The notes beneath the pieces are model-generated. The model made no database searches and was not told the DNA's origin. It was given only the letters and a program-made list of their open reading frames with translations. The position numbers were made by a program, and so were the translations under genes. 64,000 nt of DNA from Sediminicola luteus (lineage in GTDB: Bacteria > Bacteroidota > Bacteroidia > Flavobacteriales > Flavobacteriaceae): NCBI RefSeq assembly GCF_002514735.1, contig NZ_NBWU01000005.1, positions 496,001-560,000 of the forward strand. The letters are read 5' to 3'. This document shows, in pieces, positions 40,808 to 49,693 of this stretch. Each line of letters begins with the position of its first letter. Position 1 is the first letter of the stretch.

Positions 40808-41593
40808 ATGAAAAAAACCTATGCACTCCTTTTAGGGTTATTCTGTTTAATAGGGTATGCCCAAGACAAGCCTGCTGCCGATAACGCTGCCGAGGTGGCC
40901 AAAAAATTGGCAAATCCGGTAAGTTCCATGATTAGTGTACCTTTTCAGTTTAATTTGGATGTTAGCATTGGTTCGGCCAACGGATATCGTATGACAACGA
41001 ATTTTCAACCGGTGGTCCCTGTTAGTTTTAATGAGAAGTTAAACCTTATTACCCGGGTGGTCTTGCCAATTATGGCGGAAGAAGATGTAATGCTTACTGG
41101 CAAACATTTTGGTTTGGGAGATGCTGTAATCAGTGGCTTCTTTTCACCTAAAGAAAGTAAGGTTACTTGGGGTATAGGTCCTGCTCTATTGGTGCCAACC
41201 GCAACCGAAAGTATTTTCGGTACAGGTAAGTTTGGGGTTGGGCCCACCGCTGTAGCTTTGGTTCAAAAAAATGGGTTTACCTACGGCGCTTTGGTCAACC
41301 AAATTTGGTCGGTGGCCGGAAATTCGGATAGGGGAGATGTGAATCAGATGTTTTTGCAGCCCTTTTTTGCCTACAACTGGCCTACCGGTGCGGGAATTAC
41401 CCTGAATATGGAAATGATCCAAAATTGGAAATACGATCGATTTACCGGTTATTTTAACCCGGTTGGCACCATGGTGGGTAAGTTTGGTAAACAGACGGTT
41501 TCCTTTGCTATTGGGCCTAGAATACCACTCAACGGTCAAACTTTGGGTGATTGGGGCGTTAGATCTGCGATTACCTTCGTTTTTCCGAAGTAA
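40808..41593 (+). CDS. Putative outer-membrane transporter-like protein
   Basis: A 261-residue protein from ATG 40808; the frame runs 40 codons further upstream but MKKTYALLLGLFCLIGYAQ is a clear signal peptide. The rest is beta-rich with alternating hydrophobic residues and ends SAITFVFPK, like the family of outer-membrane transporters related to phenol-degradation MetA proteins. No substrate can be suggested. A short helical segment (ADNAAEVAKKLANPVSS) follows the signal peptide. Confidence 0.75.
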   Translation: MKKTYALLLGLFCLIGYAQDKPAADNAAEVAKKLANPVSSMISVPFQFNLDVSIGSANGYRMTTNFQPVVPVSFNEKLNLITRVVLPIMAEEDVMLTGKHFGLGDAVISGFFSPKESKVTWGIGPALLVPTATESIFGTGKFGVGPTAVALVQKNGFTYGALVNQIWSVAGNSDRGDVNQMFLQPFFAYNWPTGAGITLNMEMIQNWKYDRFTGYFNPVGTMVGKFGKQTVSFAIGPRIPLNGQTLGDWGVRSAITFVFPK

Positions 41594-41666
41594 AACTTCA
41601 GGCCTGGGCTCTTTGATTATTTCAATTCCATTTTCGTTGGAGTACGGGCTTCTCGTATAGTTGTCT

Positions 41667-41674
41667 TATTTTTG
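41667..41674 (+). promoter_or_regulatory. Promoter -7 element of rimO
   Basis: TATTTTTG matches TAnnTTTG exactly, 19 bases before ATG 41694. The upstream -33 element is not obvious, so only the -7 box is called. Confidence 0.45.
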
Positions 41675-41693
41675 CCGTCCTAAAAGGAACGGT

Positions 41694-42998
41694 ATGCGTA
41701 CGAAATCGCTGAAAAAGAACACTATAAACGTAGTTACCTTGGGCTGCTCTAAAAACCTCTACGATTCTGAGGTGCTCATGGGGCAATTGAAGGCCAATGG
41801 TAAGGAAGTAGTGCATGAAGCTGAAGGAAATGTTGTGGTAATCAATACCTGTGGTTTTATTGATAATGCCAAGGAAGAAAGTGTAAATACTATTCTCGAG
41901 TACGTAAAACAAAAAGAAGAGGGGGCGGTCGATAAAGTTTTCGTTACCGGATGCTTGAGTGAACGCTATAAGCCCGATCTACAAAAAGAGATACCCGATG
42001 TAGATTCTTATTTTGGTACTACCGAGCTTCCCAACCTACTTAAGGCCCTAGGGGCCGATTATAAACATGAATTGATTGGTGAGCGTTTAACCACCACCCC
42101 AAAAAACTATGCTTACCTTAAAATAGCCGAGGGTTGTGATCGACCCTGTTCTTTCTGTGCCATTCCCTTAATGCGGGGCAAGCATAAAAGTACCGCTATA
42201 GAAGATTTGGTTACCGAGGCCACTAAATTGGCGGCCGATGGGGTTAAAGAACTGATACTAATTGCCCAAGATCTTACCTATTATGGTCTTGATCTGTATA
42301 AAAAGAGGGCCTTGGCCGATCTGTTAAGGGCGCTGGTCAAAATTGATGGCGTGGAATGGATTCGTTTGCATTATGCCTTTCCGACAGGTTTCCCGAAAGA
42401 TGTACTTCAGGTAATGAAAGAAGAGCCGAAAATTTGCAATTACCTCGATATACCCCTTCAGCATATTTCCGACCCTATACTAAAAAGTATGAAGCGGGGT
42501 ACTACCCAAGCCAAAACCACCGCCTTGATCCAAGATTTTAGGGCGGCCGTTCCCGAAATGGCTATCCGTACTACCCTAATTGTAGGTTATCCCGGAGAGA
42601 CCGAAGCCGATTTTGAAACCTTAAAAAACTGGGTTGCCGAAATGCGTTTTGAACGTTTGGGGTGTTTTACCTATTCGCACGAAGAGAATACCGCGGCCTA
42701 TGATTTGGAAGATAATGTGCCCGAGGAGGTAAAACAACAAAGGGCCAACGAGATTATGGATATCCAGTCTACGATTTCTTGGGAACTAAACCAAGAAAAA
42801 ATCGGTCAGGTATTGCGATGTGTTATTGATCGTAAAGAAGGAAACCATTTTATTGGTCGATCCGAATTCGATTCCCCCGATGTAGATAACGAAGTGCTCT
42901 TAGATGCTACCCAGCAATACCTAAAGGTGGGCGAATTCGTAAACGTTAAAATAACGGAAGCTACCGATTTTGATCTGTATGGCGAAGTGGTCCCATAA
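41694..42998 (+). CDS. rimO: Ribosomal protein S12 methylthiotransferase
   Basis: A 434-residue radical-SAM enzyme that methylthiolates the conserved aspartate of S12. Start ATG 41694 is preceded by AAAAGGAAC. The N-terminal UPF0004 domain holds cysteines in TLGCSKN, INTCGF and TGCLSERY for one iron-sulfur cluster. The radical-SAM CxxxCxxC is CDRPCSFC, and a TRAM domain ends the protein (NVKITEATDFDLYGEV). The LGCSKNLYDSEVLMGQ start separates RimO from the tRNA enzyme MiaB. Confidence 0.95.
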   Translation: MRTKSLKKNTINVVTLGCSKNLYDSEVLMGQLKANGKEVVHEAEGNVVVINTCGFIDNAKEESVNTILEYVKQKEEGAVDKVFVTGCLSERYKPDLQKEIPDVDSYFGTTELPNLLKALGADYKHELIGERLTTTPKNYAYLKIAEGCDRPCSFCAIPLMRGKHKSTAIEDLVTEATKLAADGVKELILIAQDLTYYGLDLYKKRALADLLRALVKIDGVEWIRLHYAFPTGFPKDVLQVMKEEPKICNYLDIPLQHISDPILKSMKRGTTQAKTTALIQDFRAAVPEMAIRTTLIVGYPGETEADFETLKNWVAEMRFERLGCFTYSHEENTAAYDLEDNVPEEVKQQRANEIMDIQSTISWELNQEKIGQVLRCVIDRKEGNHFIGRSEFDSPDVDNEVLLDATQQYLKVGEFVNVKITEATDFDLYGEVVP

Positions 42999-43149
42999 TG
43001 TATTCGTATTATTGGGGCTTTGTCGTTTAGGCCTATGTTAGCCTTAAAACCAAGGGTTACCTCACGGTCAATGGTAAAGATTCGTTAAAATCGGGTTGAA
43101 AAAATTAAATTTTAGCATCTTGCAAGTATACCCATCTTGAACATACCCT

Positions 43150-44025
43150 ATGACTACTAGGAAAAAGTTATACTTCTTTCTTATTTTCCCTGTTTTTATG
43201 GCCTCTTGTGGGCTGTTTCAAAAACAAGATCCCGAAGACGGTGCCGTGGCCCGGGTAGGTGCTGCCTATCTACATAAAAACGAATTGGCCAAAATGATGG
43301 GGAACAGCCCACAGAACAAGGCCGATAGTATCGCGGTAGCAACCCATTTGATCAATACTTGGGCGGCAAAGCAGCTACTGTTAGATAAGGCTAAAATAAA
43401 CTTGCCCGAAGAAAAACTGGCCGAGTTCGAAGCTTTGGTTGCCGAATATCGAATGGATTTATACACTAGGGCCTATTTAGAGGCTTTGGTAGATCAGCAT
43501 CCGGATACCTTATTGTCCGAAGAGGCTATTGCGGGTTATTACCAGAAAGAGCAGAATCACTTTGTGCTAAAAGAGAAATTGCTAAAACTCCGATTTGTTT
43601 TCTTGCCTGAAGATTTTCAGGATCAAGAGGCGGTGGCTACAAGTCTTAAGCGGTTCCAAGCTTCTGATAAGGCGTATTTAGATTCCTTGTCGGTACATTT
43701 TAAGAAATACAATTTCAACGACTCCATTTGGGTGCAATCGGTTAAGGTGTTTCAAGAGATACCGGTTTTAGGTCCGGATGAGGCCGAAAAGTATTTAAAG
43801 AATTCACAATTTTTTGAATTGAAGGACTCCTTAGGGGTATATTTGGGCCAAGTTACCGAGGTGTTGGAGGTTAACGATATGGCGCCCTTGGAATTTGTTA
43901 GACCTACCATACAACAGGTACTACGAAATAGAAAAAAAATGGATAAGTCCCGTAGCATAGAAACGGAACTCATAGATGAAGCAGTTAAAAACAAAGAATT
44001 TGAGATATATGGACAAGATCGTTAA
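43150..44025 (+). CDS. SurA-N-like periplasmic lipoprotein without a rotamase domain
   Basis: A 291-residue protein with a lipoprotein signal (FMASCGLF, cysteine at 20). The N-terminal part (VARVGAAYLHKNEL, TWAAKQLLLDKAK) resembles the SurA-type chaperone region. I see no parvulin catalytic signature, so it may be a chaperone-only relative. Its last 17 bases overlap the following SurA-like gene, so the two are expressed together. A role in outer-membrane protein folding is inferred from the partner. Confidence 0.8.
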   Translation: MTTRKKLYFFLIFPVFMASCGLFQKQDPEDGAVARVGAAYLHKNELAKMMGNSPQNKADSIAVATHLINTWAAKQLLLDKAKINLPEEKLAEFEALVAEYRMDLYTRAYLEALVDQHPDTLLSEEAIAGYYQKEQNHFVLKEKLLKLRFVFLPEDFQDQEAVATSLKRFQASDKAYLDSLSVHFKKYNFNDSIWVQSVKVFQEIPVLGPDEAEKYLKNSQFFELKDSLGVYLGQVTEVLEVNDMAPLEFVRPTIQQVLRNRKKMDKSRSIETELIDEAVKNKEFEIYGQDR

Positions 44026-45415
44026 GTGGTTGTTTACCGCAGTATGTTTTCTGGTAGTGGCAGAATCGTACGCCCAGGATACGGTTATGGCCGATTCTGT
44101 TGAACAGAAAGCGAAACCTGCGAAAAACAGGATCAAACTCGATGGTTTTGCCGCCGTAGTTGGCGATTACCTAATTTTGGATTCCGATATAGAAAAAACC
44201 CTGATAGATTTAAAAAACCAAGGGGTTTCGGGTGAAGACGTTACCCATTGCGGGCTCTTGTCCAAACTCATGGAAGACCGTTTATATGCGCATCAGGCCG
44301 TACAAGATTCCATCTTGATTCCCGATGATCAGATCCATGCCCAGAGCGACAGGCAAATACAAGGTTTGGTGTCTCAGATTGGTTCTATGGACAAGCTGCT
44401 TAAATTCTATAAAAAAGAAAGTGAGCAAGCCTTCCGTCAAGAATTGTATAAAATCAATAAGCTACGGATGCTTTCCGAAAGAATGAAGGCCAAGATCGTA
44501 GAGGGTATAGAAATTACCCCAGAAGAGGTAAGGCAGTTCTTTAATAAAATCCCAGCTGACGAAAGACCAGTAATCGGGGCCGAGCTAGAAATCGCCCAAA
44601 TCGTAAAGAAACCTAAGGTTTCCGATGAAGAGAAGCAAAAGGTTATCGATAAGTTGAACACCATTAAAGCCGATGTAGAAGACAATGGGGCTAGTTTTAA
44701 TGTAAAGGCTATCTTGTATTCCCAGGATCCTGGGTCTAAATCGCAAGGCGGATTTTACAGTATGAGCAGGGAAACCCCTTTTGTAAAAGAGTTTAAGGAT
44801 GTGGCCTTTGCCCTTCAAGAAGGTGAGATATCAGACCCATTTGAGACTATTTTTGGTTATCATATTATCCTTTTGGAAAAAATCAGGGGCCAAGAGCGGG
44901 ATTTAAGGCATATTATAATCTCTCCTGAAGTTCCGAAGGAAGCTATGAACAAGGCCAAAGAAGAATTGGATACCATTCGTAAACACATTATGGAGGGTAA
45001 ATACACCTTTGCCGACGCCGCCCGTAACTTTTCCGATCAAAAAGAGACCAAATTCGATGGGGGACAATTACGTAATCCGCAAACCCAGGGCTCTAAGTTC
45101 GAAATGACCAATTTGGATCCTGTGCTATATAACCAGGTACGGAATTTAAAGGATAATGAAATCTCGCATCCTATTTTGGAAAAAGGGGAGCGCGGTGGCC
45201 CGCCTACCTATAAAATAATGCAGATTACCAACCGCTACGACGAGCATAAGGCCAATTTTGCCCAAGATTATATGAAGATACAAGAGTTGGCCTTACGAGA
45301 AAAACAACTCAAGGTTATTGAAGATTGGATTGCCGAACATGTCGAAGAAACTTATATTAGCGTTAGTGATGCGAATAAAGATTGTGAATTCGCCAATAAC
45401 TGGTTAAAACAATAA
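44009..45415 (+). CDS. SurA-like peptidylprolyl isomerase / periplasmic chaperone
   Basis: About 468 residues from ATG 44009, chosen because MDKIVKWLFTAVCFLVVAESYAQ is a proper signal peptide; the frame extends 11 codons upstream. A SurA N-domain (AAVVGDYLILDSDIEK) is followed by two parvulin-type segments. One is GAELEIAQIVKKP ... PFETIFGYHIILLEKI and the other DLRHIIISPEVPKEAMN ... GGQLRNPQTQG. This arrangement suits a chaperone of outer-membrane and T9SS barrels. It is flanked by a related lipoprotein and a MoxR gene 3 bp downstream. Confidence 0.9.
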   Translation: MDKIVKWLFTAVCFLVVAESYAQDTVMADSVEQKAKPAKNRIKLDGFAAVVGDYLILDSDIEKTLIDLKNQGVSGEDVTHCGLLSKLMEDRLYAHQAVQDSILIPDDQIHAQSDRQIQGLVSQIGSMDKLLKFYKKESEQAFRQELYKINKLRMLSERMKAKIVEGIEITPEEVRQFFNKIPADERPVIGAELEIAQIVKKPKVSDEEKQKVIDKLNTIKADVEDNGASFNVKAILYSQDPGSKSQGGFYSMSRETPFVKEFKDVAFALQEGEISDPFETIFGYHIILLEKIRGQERDLRHIIISPEVPKEAMNKAKEELDTIRKHIMEGKYTFADAARNFSDQKETKFDGGQLRNPQTQGSKFEMTNLDPVLYNQVRNLKDNEISHPILEKGERGGPPTYKIMQITNRYDEHKANFAQDYMKIQELALREKQLKVIEDWIAEHVEETYISVSDANKDCEFANNWLKQ

Positions 45416-45418
45416 TAT

Positions 45419-46372
45419 ATGTCCGACGTAGCTGCCGTAAACGACCTTGTACAGAAACATAAGGCCTTAAAAGAAGAAATCGCTAAGGTAATCGTAGGTC
45501 AGCAAACGGTAGTAGAACAAATCTTACTGTCGGTCTATACAGGGGGGCACTCTCTTTTGGTCGGGGTGCCTGGTTTGGCCAAAACTTTAATGGTGCACAC
45601 CATTTCGCAGGCCTTAGGTCTAGATTTTAAACGTATACAGTTTACCCCCGATCTTATGCCTTCCGATATTCTGGGTAGTGAGATATTGGATAAAGACCGG
45701 AACTTTAAGTTTATAAAAGGTCCTGTCTTTGCCAATATAATTTTGGCCGATGAGATCAACCGAACCCCACCCAAAACCCAAGCGGCCCTTTTAGAGGCCA
45801 TGCAAGAACATTCGGTTACCGTGGCGGGCGTACGTTATGCCTTGCCCGAACCTTATTTTGTCTTGGCAACCCAAAATCCTATAGAGCAAGAAGGTACTTA
45901 CCCCTTACCAGAGGCGCAGTTGGATCGCTTCATGTTCTCCATTGAATTAAAATACCCTTCCATAGCCGAAGAGGTGGAAGTGGTAAAAAGTACGACCTCC
46001 GATGCCAAAGTGAGTATTAACCCTTTGTACAATGCCGAGAGCTTGTTGGCCGTTCAGCATTTGATCCGCCGGGTGCCCGTGGCCGATGCCGTCGTGGAAT
46101 ACGCTGTAAACTTAGTGGCATCAACGCGACCTAATGGTCCCAAGGTTACCGATTTGGTTAAGGAATATGTAGATTGGGGTGCCGGACCAAGGGCTTCGCA
46201 AAACTTAGTATTGGGTGCTAAGGCCCATGCCGTGATACATGGTAAGTACTCGCCCGATATTGAAGATGTGCAAGCGGTTGCAGAGGGTATACTACGTCAC
46301 AGGATCATTAAAAACTACAAAGCCGAGGCCGAGGGTATTTCCGAATCGGACCTGATCCAGAAACTACTATAA
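45419..46372 (+). CDS. MoxR family AAA+ ATPase
   Basis: A 317-residue ATPase. Walker A is GVPGLAKT (49-56), Walker B LADEINR, and the sensor region LATQNPIEQEGTYPLPEAQLDRF is diagnostic of MoxR. These ATPases act as chaperones with von Willebrand factor A partners. Here the usual Bat/VWA genes do not follow; instead it is coupled to SurA-like genes. Function in envelope assembly is therefore inferred. Confidence 0.93.
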   Translation: MSDVAAVNDLVQKHKALKEEIAKVIVGQQTVVEQILLSVYTGGHSLLVGVPGLAKTLMVHTISQALGLDFKRIQFTPDLMPSDILGSEILDKDRNFKFIKGPVFANIILADEINRTPPKTQAALLEAMQEHSVTVAGVRYALPEPYFVLATQNPIEQEGTYPLPEAQLDRFMFSIELKYPSIAEEVEVVKSTTSDAKVSINPLYNAESLLAVQHLIRRVPVADAVVEYAVNLVASTRPNGPKVTDLVKEYVDWGAGPRASQNLVLGAKAHAVIHGKYSPDIEDVQAVAEGILRHRIIKNYKAEAEGISESDLIQKLL

Positions 46373-46509
46373 CGGTTTCGTAAGGGCCATTTTTAGGAAA
46401 AAACCAGTTGCGAAAGCTATGGTTTTTCAGGGCCTATTTTGCGTTTTTCCAATTTATTTCGAATTCTATTTATAATTGTTAAAAATTGAGTAGGGCAAGG
46501 CCTTATAAA

Positions 46510-46541
46510 TTTCACTGCACAAGGGGGTTTTAGTATTTTTG
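46510..46541 (+). promoter_or_regulatory. Promoter of acnB
   Basis: TTTC (46510-46513, one mismatch from TTTG), 20-base spacer, TATTTTTG (46534-46541, exact). The start codon is 180 bases downstream, implying a long leader. Confidence 0.6.
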
Positions 46542-46547
46542 CCGCAT

Positions 46548-46721
46548 TGCAAACTAAAAACCCAATTTAGGGTCATTGTTTTCCAAAACTTTGGCAATGG
46601 TCCTGTCCCAAACGATGCGAGTTTCAACCTTTGTACCTAGATTCACTAAAATTTGTCAAGGAATGAGGTTTAGCTTTCTAAGGGCCAGACTGGGTTTTCA
46701 ATTTAATACCCTTTTTTCCGT
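46548..46721 (+). other. Long 5' leader of acnB with a stem-loop
   Basis: About 170 untranslated bases. A stem-loop forms from CATTG/CAATG (46574-46578 / 46595-46599) around CCAA-AACT-TTGG (46583-46594), with a four-T bulge on the left side. No ORF is supported here. Whether it regulates acnB is not shown by the sequence. Confidence 0.4.
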
Positions 46722-49499
46722 ATGAATTTGTATCAGGATTACATCAAGGAGATTGAATCACGTAAAGAACAGGGGCTTCATGCCAAGCCTATCGACGATG
46801 CCGCACTTTTGAGTGTCATCATCGATCAGATCAAAGATGCCGATAACGCCGATCGTGAAGATTCCCTCCGGTTTTTTATCTATAATACCCTGCCGGGAAC
46901 AACCAGTGCCGCTGGTGTAAAAGCCAAGTTTTTAAAAGAGATTATTTTGGGTGAGGCCGTTTTGACCGAGATTTCACCGGAATTTGCTTTTGAGCAATTA
47001 TCCCATATGAAAGGCGGGCCTTCTATTGAAGTGCTTTTAGATCTCGCCCTAGGCGACGATGCCGATATCGCCCAGCAGGCAGCGAAGGTGTTAAAAACCC
47101 AGGTGTTCTTGTATGAGGCCGATACCGATAGGTTAAAGACGGCTTACGAAAATGGAAGTGCCTTGGCCAAGGATATTATCGAAAGCTATGCCCAGGCCGA
47201 GTTTTTCACCAAATTACCTGAGGTTGAAGAGAAAATAGAAGTGGTAACCTATATCGCAGGAGTAGGTGATATCTCTACCGATTTGTTGTCGCCAGGTGCC
47301 GATGCACACTCACGTTCGGATCGTGAATTGCATGGCCAATCTATTTTTGAGCACAATAAGGAAATGCAAAAAGAGGTGTTGGCCCTTAAAGAACAGCATC
47401 CGGATAAGCGAATTATGCTTATCGCCGAAAAAGGAACCATGGGGGTGGGATCTTCCCGTATGTCGGGGGTTAACAACGTAGCCTTGTGGACCGGAATCCC
47501 ATCGAGCCCTTATGTGCCTTTTATCAATATTGCCCCAGTAATTGCCGGTACTAATGGTATCGCCCCAATTTTCTTGACTACGGTCGGGGTAACCGGGGGT
47601 ATCGGTATCGACTTGCAAAATTGGGTAAAGAAAAAAGATGAAGCCGGTAATACCATTATGGATGCCGATGGCGAACCAGTATTGGAACAGACCTATTCGG
47701 TAGCCACCGGAACCGTGCTTACCATCAATACCAAAGAAAAGAAACTATACCATGGCGATGTTGCCTTAAAGGATATCTCTACCGCCTTAACCCCACAGAA
47801 GGTTGAGTTTATTAAGGCGGGCGGATCCTATGCCGTGGTCTTTGGTAAAAAACTACAGACCTTTGCCTGTAAAACCTTGGGTATAGATGTGCCTCAGGTG
47901 TATGCTCCATCGAAAGAGATTTCGGTAGAAGGGCAAGGACTTACCGCGGTCGAAAAGATTTTCAATAAAAACGCCGTGGGCAATACCCCAGGTAAAACCC
48001 TACATGCCGGATCTAATACACGTGTAGAAGTAAACATCGTTGGATCTCAGGATACCACTGGTTTAATGACCTCCCAGGAATTGGAGATGATGGCCGCTAC
48101 CATTATTTCGCCTATCGTAGATGGGGCTTACCAATCGGGTTGTCATACTGCATCGGTCTGGGACGATAAATCGAAAGCGAACATTCCGCGTTTGATGAAG
48201 TTCATGAACGATTTCGGACTTATTACCGCCCGTGACCCACAAGGCAACTATCACGCCATGACCGATGTGATCCATAAGGTACTTAACGATATCACCATAG
48301 ACGATTGGGCGATAATCATTGGTGGTGATTCCCATACCCGTATGTCAAAAGGGGTAGCCTTTGGTGCCGATTCAGGAACCGTGGCCTTGGCCTTGGCTAC
48401 CGGGGAGGCGACTATGCCTATACCACAGTCGGTTAAGGTGACCTTTAAAGGGGCTATGCGTTCGTATATGGACTTTAGGGATGTAGTACATGCCACCCAG
48501 CAGCAAATGTTGAAGCAGTTTGGGGGCGAAAATGTATTCCAAGGTAGGGTAATCGAAGTACATATCGGTACCTTGACCTCAGATCAGGCCTTTACCTTTA
48601 CCGATTGGACCGCCGAAATGAAGGCCAAAGCCTCTATTTGTATTTCAGAAGACGAAACCTTGATTGAATCTTTGGAGATCGCACGTGATCGTATCGAGAT
48701 TATGATCAAAAAAGGTATGGATAACGATAAACAAGTTCTTCAAGGCTTGGTAGACAAGGCCAATGCGAGGATTGCCGAAGTGAAATCAGGTGAAAAACCT
48801 GCCCTAAGGCCCGATGCCAATGCTGAATATTATGCCGAAGTGGTTATCGATCTAGACGAGATTGCCGAACCTATGATCGCCGATCCCGACGTACATAACG
48901 ATGATGTTTCCAAGCGTTATACCCACGATACCATTCGTCCGTTGTCTTATTATGGAGGTACCAAGCAAGTAGATCTTGGCTTTGTAGGTTCTTGTATGGT
49001 GCACAAAGGCGATATGAAGATATTGGCCCAGATGCTTAAGAATATCGAAGCCCAGCAGGGAGAAGTCGTGTTTAAGGCTCCTTTGGTAGTTGCGCCACCA
49101 ACTTATAATATCGTGGATGAGTTAAAGGCTGAAGGCGATTGGGAAGTATTGGAAAAATACTCAGGTTTCGTTTTTGATGACGATGCCCCAAAAGGTGCGG
49201 CACGTACCAAATATGAGAATATGCTGTACCTAGAGCGCCCCGGTTGTAACCTATGTATGGGTAACCAAGAGAAAGCCGAGCCTGGCGACACGGTAATGGC
49301 TACCTCTACCCGTTTGTTCCAAGGGCGTGTGGTGAAGGATACCGGAGAGAAAAAAGGTGAGTCCTTGTTGTCTTCAACTCCAGTTGTGGTGTTGTCTACC
49401 ATTTTGGGTAGAACCCCGACTATGGAAGAATATGAGGCGGCCGTAGACGGTATTGTCTTAACCAAATTCAAACCTTCTGAAAAACAATTGGTCATGTAA
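46722..49499 (+). CDS. acnB: Bifunctional aconitate hydratase 2 / 2-methylisocitrate dehydratase
   Basis: A 925-residue AcnB-type enzyme of the TCA and methylcitrate cycles, interconverting citrate and isocitrate. It begins with the HEAT-like AcnB domain (YQDYIKEIESRKEQGLHAKPIDDAA), followed by the swivel and Fe-S domains. Cluster cysteines appear in GCHTASVWD and CNLCMGNQ. Length is typical of Bacteroidota AcnB. It is paired with an AcnA/mitochondrial-type aconitase downstream. Confidence 0.95.
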   Translation: MNLYQDYIKEIESRKEQGLHAKPIDDAALLSVIIDQIKDADNADREDSLRFFIYNTLPGTTSAAGVKAKFLKEIILGEAVLTEISPEFAFEQLSHMKGGPSIEVLLDLALGDDADIAQQAAKVLKTQVFLYEADTDRLKTAYENGSALAKDIIESYAQAEFFTKLPEVEEKIEVVTYIAGVGDISTDLLSPGADAHSRSDRELHGQSIFEHNKEMQKEVLALKEQHPDKRIMLIAEKGTMGVGSSRMSGVNNVALWTGIPSSPYVPFINIAPVIAGTNGIAPIFLTTVGVTGGIGIDLQNWVKKKDEAGNTIMDADGEPVLEQTYSVATGTVLTINTKEKKLYHGDVALKDISTALTPQKVEFIKAGGSYAVVFGKKLQTFACKTLGIDVPQVYAPSKEISVEGQGLTAVEKIFNKNAVGNTPGKTLHAGSNTRVEVNIVGSQDTTGLMTSQELEMMAATIISPIVDGAYQSGCHTASVWDDKSKANIPRLMKFMNDFGLITARDPQGNYHAMTDVIHKVLNDITIDDWAIIIGGDSHTRMSKGVAFGADSGTVALALATGEATMPIPQSVKVTFKGAMRSYMDFRDVVHATQQQMLKQFGGENVFQGRVIEVHIGTLTSDQAFTFTDWTAEMKAKASICISEDETLIESLEIARDRIEIMIKKGMDNDKQVLQGLVDKANARIAEVKSGEKPALRPDANAEYYAEVVIDLDEIAEPMIADPDVHNDDVSKRYTHDTIRPLSYYGGTKQVDLGFVGSCMVHKGDMKILAQMLKNIEAQQGEVVFKAPLVVAPPTYNIVDELKAEGDWEVLEKYSGFVFDDDAPKGAARTKYENMLYLERPGCNLCMGNQEKAEPGDTVMATSTRLFQGRVVKDTGEKKGESLLSSTPVVVLSTILGRTPTMEEYEAAVDGIVLTKFKPSEKQLVM

Positions 49500-49524
49500 T
49501 TGGCCAATTCGAGTAAAATATGGG

Positions 49525-49555
49525 AAGCCCTGGTCATTGATCAGGGCTTTTTTTT
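49525..49555 (+). terminator. Intrinsic terminator after acnB
   Basis: AAGCCCTG - N9 - CAGGGCTT followed by eight T, so the two aconitases are separate transcription units. Confidence 0.9.
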
Positions 49556-49693
49556 GGCTTCATCTTAATGTATGGCGTTTAGGTCATAAGAAAGCCTAAT
49601 GGAAGTATAAACTATATTTAATAGCAAGGGTATCTCCTGTATTACAATTGTTTGTAACTTGTTGGTATCAACGTATAACTTAAAAACAGCACC

